Source: Epithemia pelagica (lineage: Eukaryota > Bacillariophyta > Bacillariophyceae > Surirellales > Surirellaceae). Taken from it: DNA of 64,000 nucleotides. Made by a program: the position numbers and the translations under genes. Below, in pieces: positions 42,210 to 51,008 of this stretch. The DNA lies in contig OX337228.1 in NCBI GenBank assembly GCA_946965045.2, positions 2,480,001 through 2,544,000 of the forward strand. Direction: 5' to 3'. The notes under the pieces were generated by a model that saw nothing but the letters and a program-made list of their open reading frames with translations, was not told the origin of the DNA and did not search any database. The first letter of the stretch is position 1. Each line of letters opens with the position of its first letter.

Positions 42210-45200
42210 ATCTCTTTGTCGGGCAGTAACAACATTTTTTTTCCGATATATCCTCTAGTGCCACAGCCACGATGTCTCTTGTAGCCAATGGGTTCATTTC
42301 TACGGTTTTCATACCTTTTACACTGTTCTTCTCTCGCAAACCACTACTGTTAACGTCCCCTTTTCTCTCATCCTCATTGTCTCCTTCTTCCTCTGTACCG
42401 TCGTCATTGATGGTTCCATCTTCTTCATCATCATCCACGCAATCAGCTACGAGGTCTTCTACTTGTGTTTCAGTTAGTGGCTCGTCTTCGTCCACTGTCT
42501 CGTCATTCCTTTCTTCTATCCGCACCGAATCAATATTTTCGTCATCAACTGCCTCCGTTGGATCGCTTTCCCCAACATCTGGCAATTCACTGACACTTGT
42601 GATCACTGAATCTCGTTGTGCTCCACCAAATCCTGTGTCATACTCGTGCTCAACATTTATCGCCAAGTCTCTGGAGTCACTAAAGTATGAAAGATCATCG
42701 TCCTGTTTACTTTGCTCGTCTTGCATTTCTTGTTCCAGGTCTATAATTGATGTATCGTCGTCGTCCTTTCCCGACCTGCTACTGTCTCTTGTTTCGTCAT
42801 CCTTCGGTTCGTCGTCCTTGGCAGAACTCTCAACTCTTTCGTCGCCACCCTTGCCGACCATGTTATGAACCTGTACGATGATGTACTGGTCTGTGGCATC
42901 CTCCTTGACTTTACCGTCACCCTTTCTCCTTACTTTCTTTTGGACTTGAAGGGAAGTGCGATCTAAGACACGCCAGAAGTGGTCCTTGTCTACCTCCACA
43001 AGCTCTTTTGGTGCAAACTCATGACACCCTGCCAAAGTCAGGATCTCTGTTACGAGAATGCGGTTTATTTCGTTGACAGGGTTTGTCGTTCGTTTATGCC
43101 GCTGCCCAGGGTCTGCCATAGCCAGCGGCTTGCTTTGTTGGGAGCCTTCCTTGCTTTCGTCCGATCCTCCTTTGTTCGATTCTGCTTTTCTTTCCGCCAA
43201 TTCATATTCGCCATCCACGCGGTTCCTCGTATAAAATTCCACAAAATGTTTAGACCGCTGGCAAGCGGTCAACATTCTTGATACTCGGACAAACGCCGCC
43301 TCAGTCCCATTATGGCTCATGCCCTTGAAAAAGGGCATGAGCCTTTCCATGATCTGGTCTATGGCACTTTCGTTAGGATAGCCGCAGGGAGTTGTCTTCT
43401 GTCGTTTCGTTCGATTAACACGTATTTGGTGTAGAATGTGTGGCGGAAGGCGTTGGTAGTACAGTTCAATAAGACGCAACTGCGTATTGAACGAGTTTGT
43501 CTTCTTTGCAATGTAGAAAATGGGTAGAAATTCGACTACCATACATTCCATGGTCAGTGCGTCTCCTTGTAGTTCTGCCTCCTTGAACATTAGGTATTTC
43601 CTCATGATTAACAGGAAATTGCATGAGAATACGGTCAACCAGTGCTTGCTTTCGGCCACTTGTCTTCCAAGGAAAGCCAGATACTCCTTGGCAATGACCG
43701 TTGCAAGTTCCTCTTCTCGGCCATGATCAAGATACATATCGACTCTGTCCTGCTTCCATTCCCAAAACACAAAAGCGTCCATAACTAATCTGTCAAGTTC
43801 TTCGTACGCAATCACAGCTAAACGATGGGCTTGTCTGTAACTTTTCGTCACGTCTCCACCGTTTATCCGCTTCCACTGCAATCGGTGTTGGATGCATTGC
43901 AGAAAGCCTCCATAAAACAAGCGAAATATGGAATCCAACATGTGGAACCGTACGTGTAGATCGCCATTTATCGGTACGACCCTATGCAGCACTTGGTTGA
44001 TGCTGATGGCTTGTTTGTAGGCTGCTCGGAAGGAGGACGACTTTGCATCAGTGATAGCCATCACATCGTCAAAAAATTGAAAGAGTCTGTCTATTGACAA
44101 CCCATCCCCCACAATGAACAACCACTTGTCCTCCCAGGTGTCGGCAGGTTTGTACATCTCATCTTGTACGTCCCAAATCAACAACCCGTGTAGTACCATA
44201 AAATCCAGGATGATGCCTGAGGCTCCTACCTTCGTTGTCTCATCCAAGACAGAGACAGGCAACATCAACAAGTCCGCAACGGGTGGCTCACCCCTCCACG
44301 TTCGAACCATAACACTGGGAAATTGTTTTGCGAGTTCAAATAGGTTTGTTGCCTTTGGTTTCCATAATTTGTTCATTGCATTGTTGATCGACGCTCGGAC
44401 ACCACTATATGCGAATTCCCATGGCTGTAGAGTGTAGTCTGCGTCCATCCGATTAGCCCGTCGTTTGGTGGAGAGAAATCGCTTTACAGTGCCCAATTCT
44501 CTGCAGCACTTGTATAATTGTTGGTAATGCCGAACGCGCGTACCACTGCAATCAAATGGACTTCCCGATGGACCACACTCTACGGGGTATCGGCCAAGGA
44601 ATATTGAGGTGATAAGGGTCGACAGGCTACCTGGTTTCACAAACTCAAGAGCAGGAAGCTGGTAGGGGGCCGGTATGTCTTGAGCAATGTAGGTCAATAT
44701 GGGGCGCTCGGTGAAGGAATAAGCCCAGGCAGGAAACTTGGCGAGGTACATTTGCATTATAAAACGTGCCGTAACACGCGTGTAGATTGCACTCTGACCT
44801 TGTTGAAATTGCAGTGCCCGCCCATCCTGAAGGTTATCAAACACCCCCATTAGAAATGTAACATTCTTCAAAGAGTTGCGAAGACGTTCGTCATATGATT
44901 GCATCCATGACTCTATGCGTCGTTCCATTGTTCTTTTGGACACCGAGATGCCAAACCAGACAGGAATCTGCGTCGCAAAAAGGGGATGGCCACATGCGTA
45001 TTGAGCAAGGGCAAATATGGTTGCGAAAGGAACCAACAAATGGTTATTGTGGTTTCGCGCTCGGACTACAAATTGGAAAAAGGCATCGAGAGTGTATCGG
45101 AGCCGTACGAAATCGCGCTCACTAGCTGGTACACTCTGGAGCTTCTTGTTGTAGCCGCAAAAACTCATGATGGCTTCGAACTGCTGTGGTAATGCCCTTT

Positions 45201-47307
45201 CGAATTCCATTACAAGACAACGAGTCTCGTATTCAGAGAGGATCATATCAAATATATTATTGAATCGTCCGAAACAAGATTCTAGTCGGTCCACAAGCGT
45301 CGCGTCCACCTTAGAACAGAAGGCTTCCACGACATCAGGCACAATGAGAGGTTGGTTCAATTGCGAGGTCGTTGAAGTTGCCTCCTCCACGGCTTTGGCC
45401 AAGGCTTTCTCGTTCTCTTCTTTCGTTTTAGTGGCCAGAGCAGTCTGGGCCAACCGTTCCCAGATTCCCCTCAATTCCGAAAGCATGAATCGATCGCCCT
45501 GAGTTTCCTGGATCAAGCGGTGAAGCAATGTCACTCGATCATCTGTGTCAGCCTTCAACATCTTGAAAATGGATTGCCATCGACGTTCTGGATGATAATC
45601 CGCTTGGAGGAAGATTGACTGAGGAAAGTGGAAATATTCAAACCACCCCAGCTTCTCCTGCAAACAATGTTTAGGCGGCATTGTCAAGTTCCATTCCGAA
45701 AAGGGAGATATAACTGGAAACTTGAGTTGGAGTGCATGTTGTTGAAACTCCGACAATGCTTCAACAATATTTTCATATCTCTTGCCGTCACCAGTGACGT
45801 GCTTCACGTCAGGGTTGCCATGGACCCAACCAACCAGTTGCTTGTAGGTTCGTCCTTGGCATTGGACAGACGGGATGTAGTCCGATTGAAGACTTTCCTC
45901 CCATATCTCCTGCCATTTCTTGGAGTACCGAGGAGGAAGGCTTTCGTCATGGAAGAAGAGAACGATTGGGAGACCCTCTTGGACGAACCATAGGTCTTCC
46001 AGTACAAGAGTCCTCAATGCAAAGGATGTAACAAGTTGCAAAGAAGGATTCCCACCAGATGGCTTTGAGTCGGGATCTGAAGATGTAGTGTTTTGGTGTT
46101 TGCGTTTCTTGCTCGGTCGTTCTTTGTCGAATCGTTTTTGTTTCGATGTTCCAGTTGGGGATCTGGATACACCAGAAGTGTAGTTTTTGGCTCGACGCAT
46201 CATCAATGAACAGTTATTGGAAACCAACGATAACTTGTTTCGCTTACGCTTGTCTGCTTCTGTAGTGACAACGACTAATGGGGCGTTCAGTTTGGTCGAA
46301 CGTCCTGGATACTTGCATGGCAAAGGATCAATGCGACGCAATTGTAGGAGAAAGGCCCCTTCCGTCACGTTTTTCACATGGCCTCGCAGATTCACAGGTT
46401 GCTGGTGGCTAACCAACGACTTTTGAGCAGTAGCAACACTCACTTTAGGAGGAGCTTTGGTTAGGCGAAATGCAGGTGCTTCGTTGGTTTGGGCTTCTTC
46501 TTCTTCTTCTTCTTCTTCTTCTTCTTCGTTGGGATCGGGCAGAGCATTTGTAGGAATAGCGACTTCCAATGGAGTTGGATTCAATATGGAAACGTCGTCT
46601 TGAGGATTCAAAGTTGGGATTTCCTCCTCGTCGACCTCTGTGTTCGTCGTTCTGTCGGGTAATTGTTGGTTTTCCGTTGCCGTTGTAACAGGTCTTGCCG
46701 ATCGTTCGATGGCAGGTAGTAAGTTCAACTTCTTGGGCGGCGATGATAGAGTTCCAAATTCGATTAGACCAACTGACCCACGCCGGTGCCATAGATTGAA
46801 GACAGAAGAGGAGATTCTGGTGTGGACAGATGGTTCGTTATTGCTTCGGTTGGTGGTGGCGGACGAAGCAATTACGGCTTCCGTTTCAGGGTTGGGACGG
46901 CTACTGGACAGTTGAATCAGCGAGGATGCAGCATGGCTGGTGTTCGGACTGGCTTGTTTCAAAGGATCGTCGGTTGACGGAATGGTAGACAAATCGCTTG
47001 CAGTTGCGCTGCCACAGAATGTGGATGGTTCATCTTGACTTGTCCTTGCTACTTCCTGATTTTTCTTCTTGGTTTCGTTCGGTGTGGAAAAAGGGAGCGA
47101 AGAATGGGACGAGGGAAGGGAAACAGAGGTGCGGTTGTCGTTTGTATTGGAAGCAGTAGAAGCTTTGGCGATTCCCTTGTTGTTGGGCTCTTTTACACTC
47201 TCGCTAGAATGAGATGGGTGGGATTCCGACGTTCCCTGCGAACCGTATAGCTTCCTTATGTCTTGTTGGGACCAGCGACGACGTTTATGCGAGGAGGAAG
47301 ACGACAT
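42172..47307 (-). CDS. Giant element-encoded protein, possible DUF6589-like transposase
   Basis: From an ATG at 47307 the frame gives 1,711 residues; it is open further to 47442 without an ATG. The first 330 residues are Ser/Thr/Asn-rich. The core (about residues 650-1400) looks folded, with FGISVSKRTMERRIESWM, then MGVFDNLQDG (Asp near 824), FIVGDGLSIDRLFQFFDD (near 1067) and PINGDLHVRFHMLD (near 1114). This arrangement resembles DUF6589-type proteins, which I take to be RNase-H-fold transposases, with these Asp residues as catalytic candidates. The tail is very acidic. The last frame may be disrupted: at an 8-A run (42235-42242) one base change would continue the protein into a natural helical tail ending at 42018. 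Function is inferred only from its place in a TIR element and these motifs. Confidence 0.72.
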   Translation of the reverse strand: MSSSSSHKRRRWSQQDIRKLYGSQGTSESHPSHSSESVKEPNNKGIAKASTASNTNDNRTSVSLPSSHSSLPFSTPNETKKKNQEVARTSQDEPSTFCGSATASDLSTIPSTDDPLKQASPNTSHAASSLIQLSSSRPNPETEAVIASSATTNRSNNEPSVHTRISSSVFNLWHRRGSVGLIEFGTLSSPPKKLNLLPAIERSARPVTTATENQQLPDRTTNTEVDEEEIPTLNPQDDVSILNPTPLEVAIPTNALPDPNEEEEEEEEEEEAQTNEAPAFRLTKAPPKVSVATAQKSLVSHQQPVNLRGHVKNVTEGAFLLQLRRIDPLPCKYPGRSTKLNAPLVVVTTEADKRKRNKLSLVSNNCSLMMRRAKNYTSGVSRSPTGTSKQKRFDKERPSKKRKHQNTTSSDPDSKPSGGNPSLQLVTSFALRTLVLEDLWFVQEGLPIVLFFHDESLPPRYSKKWQEIWEESLQSDYIPSVQCQGRTYKQLVGWVHGNPDVKHVTGDGKRYENIVEALSEFQQHALQLKFPVISPFSEWNLTMPPKHCLQEKLGWFEYFHFPQSIFLQADYHPERRWQSIFKMLKADTDDRVTLLHRLIQETQGDRFMLSELRGIWERLAQTALATKTKEENEKALAKAVEEATSTTSQLNQPLIVPDVVEAFCSKVDATLVDRLESCFGRFNNIFDMILSEYETRCLVMEFERALPQQFEAIMSFCGYNKKLQSVPASERDFVRLRYTLDAFFQFVVRARNHNNHLLVPFATIFALAQYACGHPLFATQIPVWFGISVSKRTMERRIESWMQSYDERLRNSLKNVTFLMGVFDNLQDGRALQFQQGQSAIYTRVTARFIMQMYLAKFPAWAYSFTERPILTYIAQDIPAPYQLPALEFVKPGSLSTLITSIFLGRYPVECGPSGSPFDCSGTRVRHYQQLYKCCRELGTVKRFLSTKRRANRMDADYTLQPWEFAYSGVRASINNAMNKLWKPKATNLFELAKQFPSVMVRTWRGEPPVADLLMLPVSVLDETTKVGASGIILDFMVLHGLLIWDVQDEMYKPADTWEDKWLFIVGDGLSIDRLFQFFDDVMAITDAKSSSFRAAYKQAISINQVLHRVVPINGDLHVRFHMLDSIFRLFYGGFLQCIQHRLQWKRINGGDVTKSYRQAHRLAVIAYEELDRLVMDAFVFWEWKQDRVDMYLDHGREEELATVIAKEYLAFLGRQVAESKHWLTVFSCNFLLIMRKYLMFKEAELQGDALTMECMVVEFLPIFYIAKKTNSFNTQLRLIELYYQRLPPHILHQIRVNRTKRQKTTPCGYPNESAIDQIMERLMPFFKGMSHNGTEAAFVRVSRMLTACQRSKHFVEFYTRNRVDGEYELAERKAESNKGGSDESKEGSQQSKPLAMADPGQRHKRTTNPVNEINRILVTEILTLAGCHEFAPKELVEVDKDHFWRVLDRTSLQVQKKVRRKGDGKVKEDATDQYIIVQVHNMVGKGGDERVESSAKDDEPKDDETRDSSRSGKDDDDTSIIDLEQEMQDEQSKQDDDLSYFSDSRDLAINVEHEYDTGFGGAQRDSVITSVSELPDVGESDPTEAVDDENIDSVRIEERNDETVDEDEPLTETQVEDLVADCVDDDEEDGTINDDGTEEEGDNEDERKGDVNSSGLREKNSVKGMKTVEMNPLATRDIVAVALEDISEKKCCYCPTKRCGTERERKFLPP

Positions 47308-47496
47308 GGGCGTCGCAGGAGCCTCTTCACCTCCAGTGCCGTGGTGAATGCGCGGAGTGGTTGCGAGGTTTGTGTCAAAGTCGAGAGCGGAAGGGACGCG
47401 CCGTGGGGGTGAGAAAGAGTTTGCACACCAGAATCGAATCACTAATCCTCATGACTCACCCCCGCTGGGGGTAGGGAACTCGTGTCCATTTTCATG

Positions 47497-47520
47497 CGCA
47501 TGCCCGGTGTTGGGCATGCG
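47497..47520. repeat. 9-bp-arm hairpin in right subterminal region
   Basis: CGCATGCCC and GGGCATGCG are separated by GGTGTT. It lies just outside the block of GGGGGTG repeats, a position where transposase binding sites are common. Confidence 0.85.
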
Positions 47521-47564
47521 TTGAGAATTTTTCGGATGTGTTTTGTGTTATGTTTGAACACAAC

Positions 47565-47596
47565 GGTTATGAGGCATGAATTCATGCCTCATAACC
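47565..47596. repeat. 32-bp perfect palindrome in right subterminal region
   Basis: Perfect dyad with half-site GGTTATGAGGCATGAA, centred on GAATTC. Two imperfect partners (AACGGTTATGAG and ATAGGTTATGAG) lie around it at about 47562 and 47626. This could be a dimeric protein binding site for the element's own protein. Confidence 0.9.
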
Positions 47597-47667
47597 AAGC
47601 GACGAATCATAAACTCAAACATAACCAATAGGTTATGAGCGGGCTATGAGCCCTACAAAAATTTGCG

Positions 47668-47720
47668 GTGTGTTTATGTTTTATGTTATGTTTATGATAA
47701 AAACATTTCAGTAAAGACCC
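47668..47720 (-). repeat. Right terminal inverted repeat of the large element
   Basis: Mirror copy of the left TIR, ending AGTAAAGACCC at 47720, followed by AGT at 47721-47723. Confidence 0.88.
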
Positions 47721-47724
47721 AGTG

Positions 47725-47740
47725 ACGCAATTGGAGAGCC
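47725..47740 (+). repeat. Right copy of 16-bp target duplication
   Basis: Second ACGCAATTGGAGAGCC, identical to 38864-38879. After it the host intergenic sequence resumes with GGGTGGAACACAATGG. Confidence 0.75.
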
Positions 47741-48018
47741 GGGTGGAACACAATGGTGTTTTTTGGTCGCGACTCGCGAGCCACACAAATCCCATGTTTT
47801 TGAGGGACGAATCTTGTACATTACTTGAAAGGAAGTCATTTGTACAGTATCACAAACAGTGGTCTGCTCTACGTCCGGATTCCGGATCCTATCGAAGATC
47901 TGTTCCCCCCCTTCTTCTATGGTCCTTGTCGTTTCGCCCCTGGAAGTGTTAAGGGACAGCAAAGATCTCGGCTCTTGGGCCATCCATAAATCCATAACAA
48001 GAGAAGGAACTCAACATC

Positions 48019-49749
48019 ATGGAGACAACCGGAGTTTCGACTGGAAGACCACGAGGTGTTGCGGCCCAGTTCCGGGGTTGCATGTTTGCTCCACAAACAG
48101 GATCATTCCCCAATACCTCTTCGGTCGTGGAAACCAAATCCTCGCCGTTTACAGTGAATTCGTTCTACCTTGATTCGGCAGGACGAGTGCAAGTTTCCTT
48201 GCCACTGCAGCTATCATTTGCTTCTGCAGCGGCTCTTGAAAAAGTCTTGGAGTCCCAGTGCATCCAGCCTACGCCACTCTCGAAGAAAGAAACAAGTTCC
48301 AGCAATGCTGCGAAAGATACAGGCTCCGATTTATATTCGTTGTCGATCGAGGCCCGTGTGACCATGACATTTGGGACGGGAGAAGCTATCTCAGCCACCG
48401 TTGAGAGTGTATCGATCGAATCCACGAGTGTTAAAGAGGACGAGAAGAATGTGTTGCTATTACAGGTCCAGGCCAATTTGAGAGTCGCTCGCCAAGGTGA
48501 GATTGTATCCTCTGTGGCGGGTGTCAAAGTCAACCTCGAAGTAGTTGCCATCCTTACGGAGAAACAAAAAATCAACAGTTTACAGACGAGCACTTCTTCG
48601 GATGGCAAGTCGTCGACCACATTGCTCTCAAAAACTGGTCGCGAGCGCCAAGCCTTGGCCATTGGCCTACGTGACCTGCATCTAGGGCGCTTACACTCTA
48701 CCGCAGATACGTCTTGGGCTTCGAAGTCTACCACTGCAGATGCTAGCCATGTTGTGACGAGAATCAAACTCACACCACCCATACTATGCCGAGTCAGCCT
48801 CGATCACGCTTTGTGTGTTGATGCTCGAAGCATGAATGGACCGACCATGGGAGAAACATGGATCGCTCTCAACATATCTCACTCGAATACACATTCATCG
48901 CCGGTAACAATTACGAATATCACCCTCCATCCAGCCTTTTCCGAAGCAGAGACGAAGGACAGCACGACGGACGAATCACCAGGAGCCTCCCCTGATGTGA
49001 CTGATATGTCTCAAAATGTCCACTGGCGATTCTTACATGAGTCATCTGCAGCTCAAAATGGGAACGGCGAACTGAAATTCCCTAAGGTGCTGCATCCTAA
49101 CGAAGCTTTCTCTACGGTGCTTTATCTTACTGCGTATGAAGATAACGTGTCGAGGATGTTCTCATGTCCAATCTCGGTTACAGCCACTATTCAAGAAGGA
49201 TCCGAGGATGATCTCCACCAAAGCCAAGGAACTGAAATCGTTTCAGTTGTGAATGGGGACTGGACATCAGCGAAGCGACCAATATCACCTTCTGACTCCT
49301 TTAACGTAGAATTCACGTTGCCCGACCCAGAAACAGTAGTGGTGGGGGGAATGTTTTCCTTGACATTATCCGTGTACAATCTTGGCGAAGAACGCCGAGA
49401 CTTGTACGTGAAAGTCTCACCTGACGAGTACACACAGAACGCTGAAAGCGTCAAGAAAACATTGAACGATTCCTTGGAATTTCAATGCCCAGATCTCGAA
49501 ACTATGTTGGCGGTCCAAAATAACACCCCCCAGATCGGGAACAAGCAACTTTTGGCCGTTGACGACTCTTGCCTTGTCGGAACAGTAAACCATCTTGAAC
49601 GGGCAGAAGTGAAGCTTCGATTTATTCCCTTGCGCACCGGAGCTTTACCCTTTCCTAATTTTGTGCTAGTGTCGAGCTCTGGAAACAAAGAGGGGTCTCC
49701 CTCCACGCACCGTTGTGTACACAACCTGGAAGTCGTTGCACAGAGCTGA
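48019..49749 (+). CDS. TRAPP-complex subunit-like protein (TRAPPC13-type), tentative
   Basis: Single exon, 576 residues, first ATG at 48019. The sequence is almost all beta-rich, with an immunoglobulin-like middle (TWIALNISHSNTHSSPVTITNITLHP), a hydrophobic pattern LHPNEAFSTVLYLTAYED and a C terminus LERAEVKLRFIPLRTGALPF. Such serial beta-sandwich architecture and the closing 'flat the slope towards LPL..G' pattern occur in TRAPPC13 and related trafficking subunits, which act at the Golgi/ER as part of the TRAPP complex. No catalytic motif is present. The name is a guess from this pattern. Its promoter region was once shared with the HSF gene but is now separated from it by about 8.9 kb of inserted DNA. 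Confidence 0.5.
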   Translation: METTGVSTGRPRGVAAQFRGCMFAPQTGSFPNTSSVVETKSSPFTVNSFYLDSAGRVQVSLPLQLSFASAAALEKVLESQCIQPTPLSKKETSSSNAAKDTGSDLYSLSIEARVTMTFGTGEAISATVESVSIESTSVKEDEKNVLLLQVQANLRVARQGEIVSSVAGVKVNLEVVAILTEKQKINSLQTSTSSDGKSSTTLLSKTGRERQALAIGLRDLHLGRLHSTADTSWASKSTTADASHVVTRIKLTPPILCRVSLDHALCVDARSMNGPTMGETWIALNISHSNTHSSPVTITNITLHPAFSEAETKDSTTDESPGASPDVTDMSQNVHWRFLHESSAAQNGNGELKFPKVLHPNEAFSTVLYLTAYEDNVSRMFSCPISVTATIQEGSEDDLHQSQGTEIVSVVNGDWTSAKRPISPSDSFNVEFTLPDPETVVVGGMFSLTLSVYNLGEERRDLYVKVSPDEYTQNAESVKKTLNDSLEFQCPDLETMLAVQNNTPQIGNKQLLAVDDSCLVGTVNHLERAEVKLRFIPLRTGALPFPNFVLVSSSGNKEGSPSTHRCVHNLEVVAQS

Positions 49750-49946
49750 TAATTTGTCCCAATAAACTTGACTCAGAGATTATCCGGTAGCAAAATGACA
49801 GCTAGGTCGTTTGAAGTTTGGAAGGACTCACTGGTTTGGGGGTGTTGCGTTCGGATGTAGAACATGGAACCACACTTACAAACAAATACGAGTACTGAGC
49901 TGATTAGGGGTAATGTGATGTGTGTTGACTTCCGATCGTTTAATTT

Positions 49947-50723
49947 TCAGTGGTTCATCTTCTCCATGTTGCAAAGTGTATCAATGCGTTCTACAGTGTT
50001 GCGACACTGTAAGAGAGAGCTTCTTTGCTTCGTAGAGGATTTTCCCGTCATCAAGGAGGCTAGGGCAAACGAGCACCTCTCCAACTCTGGAGCAAAGTCC
50101 AGAACAGGTTTAGGATGTATTTGCATGTTTGACGGTGATCCAGTTTGCCAATTGCGTTGCGCCTCTCTCAGAAGCTTCCTCGCTTTCGCTTTGTCTTCAT
50201 TTTCTAAGACATTGTCGAGGTATACCGATACGTTGGCGACAATGTAAGGTGTGCCTGGTAGGGAAAATCCATCCTGTTGAATCGATTCGATATGAAATCG
50301 TCCGGTACCAGTACTTTCTAGTCGAATTCGTCGTCGTTCGTTGCCATCTCGGGTCGGAATCATATCCTCTTGGTGAGAATCAACTGTGAATAACGTTCCG
50401 ATATCACCATTCTCTAACAAGGGAACGATCGGACCCAGTCCATGATTCTGCACAAGGTGCGCTTTGTCCGAGATGTAAATAGCACCAAACATTCTTTGGG
50501 GTTCCTGTAAAATCCTTTCCGCCATCATCAAATATCTTTCTTCGTAGAGATTCAAGGTTAAGCTCTCGGTTGGTAGCCGGACTGTTTTACGCAAAGGGAA
50601 TATGGGCAACAAGAAAGATGACAACAGGCCAGTTTGCGTGGTTCCACGAGGAAGTTGTGAGTCTGTAAGCGCAGCTGCGCAGGGGATAAGCCACAGTAGC
50701 AAGGATGGCACGATGACACCCAT
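49947..50723 (-). CDS. Secreted or plastid-targeted Lon substrate-binding-domain protein
   Basis: Single exon of 258 residues. A hydrophobic signal sequence (VIVPSLLLWLIPCAAA) starts the protein. Residues about 40-190 look like the Lon N-terminal (PUA-like) domain: LPIFPLRKTVRLPTESLTLN, LYEERYLMMAERIL and a GDIGTLF strand, followed by GTGRFHIE. No ATPase or protease domain follows, so this is a stand-alone LON_substr_bdg protein. Similar small plastid or secreted proteins occur in plants and algae with no agreed function. Whether it enters the plastid or is secreted is not decided: no clear ASAF-type motif was seen after the signal peptide. The opposite strand has no competing gene. Confidence 0.8.
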   Translation of the reverse strand: MGVIVPSLLLWLIPCAAALTDSQLPRGTTQTGLLSSFLLPIFPLRKTVRLPTESLTLNLYEERYLMMAERILQEPQRMFGAIYISDKAHLVQNHGLGPIVPLLENGDIGTLFTVDSHQEDMIPTRDGNERRRIRLESTGTGRFHIESIQQDGFSLPGTPYIVANVSVYLDNVLENEDKAKARKLLREAQRNWQTGSPSNMQIHPKPVLDFAPELERCSFALASLMTGKSSTKQRSSLLQCRNTVERIDTLCNMEKMNH

Positions 50724-51008
50724 GTTTTGTTGATGACTCTGTGGTGAGGAGGAGTTTATTATCTAGTAGGCGTAGTTTTTGTTCTTTTGTTCACAAGGAT
50801 CATTGTCGGATCTTTGGGATCTTTTTTTTCTGCGCAAGACGCGCGGGGGGCGCGGGTTGAGCACAAAGTTGACAATGAAAAAGAAGGGGCGCTTCATCCA
50901 TGCCCCGAAATGAGAGGACAATAGACAATGGTGTTTCCATTTTCGCTTTGTCGTGAAATGAAGGAAACGCAATGCCGCAAGTGAGTGGCGTTTGACAAGC
51001 TAAACGCA

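Larger units (their letters stand above)
39053..47720. mobile_element. 8.67-kb TIR DNA transposon with RecQ-like helicase and giant protein
   Basis: Bounded by AGT on both sides (39050-39052 and 47721-47723), a probable 3-bp target duplication. The TIRs of about 53 bp start GGGTCTTTACTGAAATG and run into ATAAAACATAAC-type repeats, with one A inserted in the left copy. Subterminal regions contain GGGGGTGA/TCACCCCC blocks, hairpins and a 32-bp palindrome. Two long genes point inward from the two ends and meet near 42.0 kb: a RecQ-like helicase (plus strand) and a 1,700-residue protein (minus strand) with possible transposase acidic residues. I do not recognise a described superfamily with this gene pair. 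Related leader sequence precedes both start codons. Confidence 0.85.

Noticed and set aside
42272-42868. 198-codon Ser-rich ORF on plus strand
   Set aside because: It is the shadow of the acidic tail of the giant minus-strand gene.
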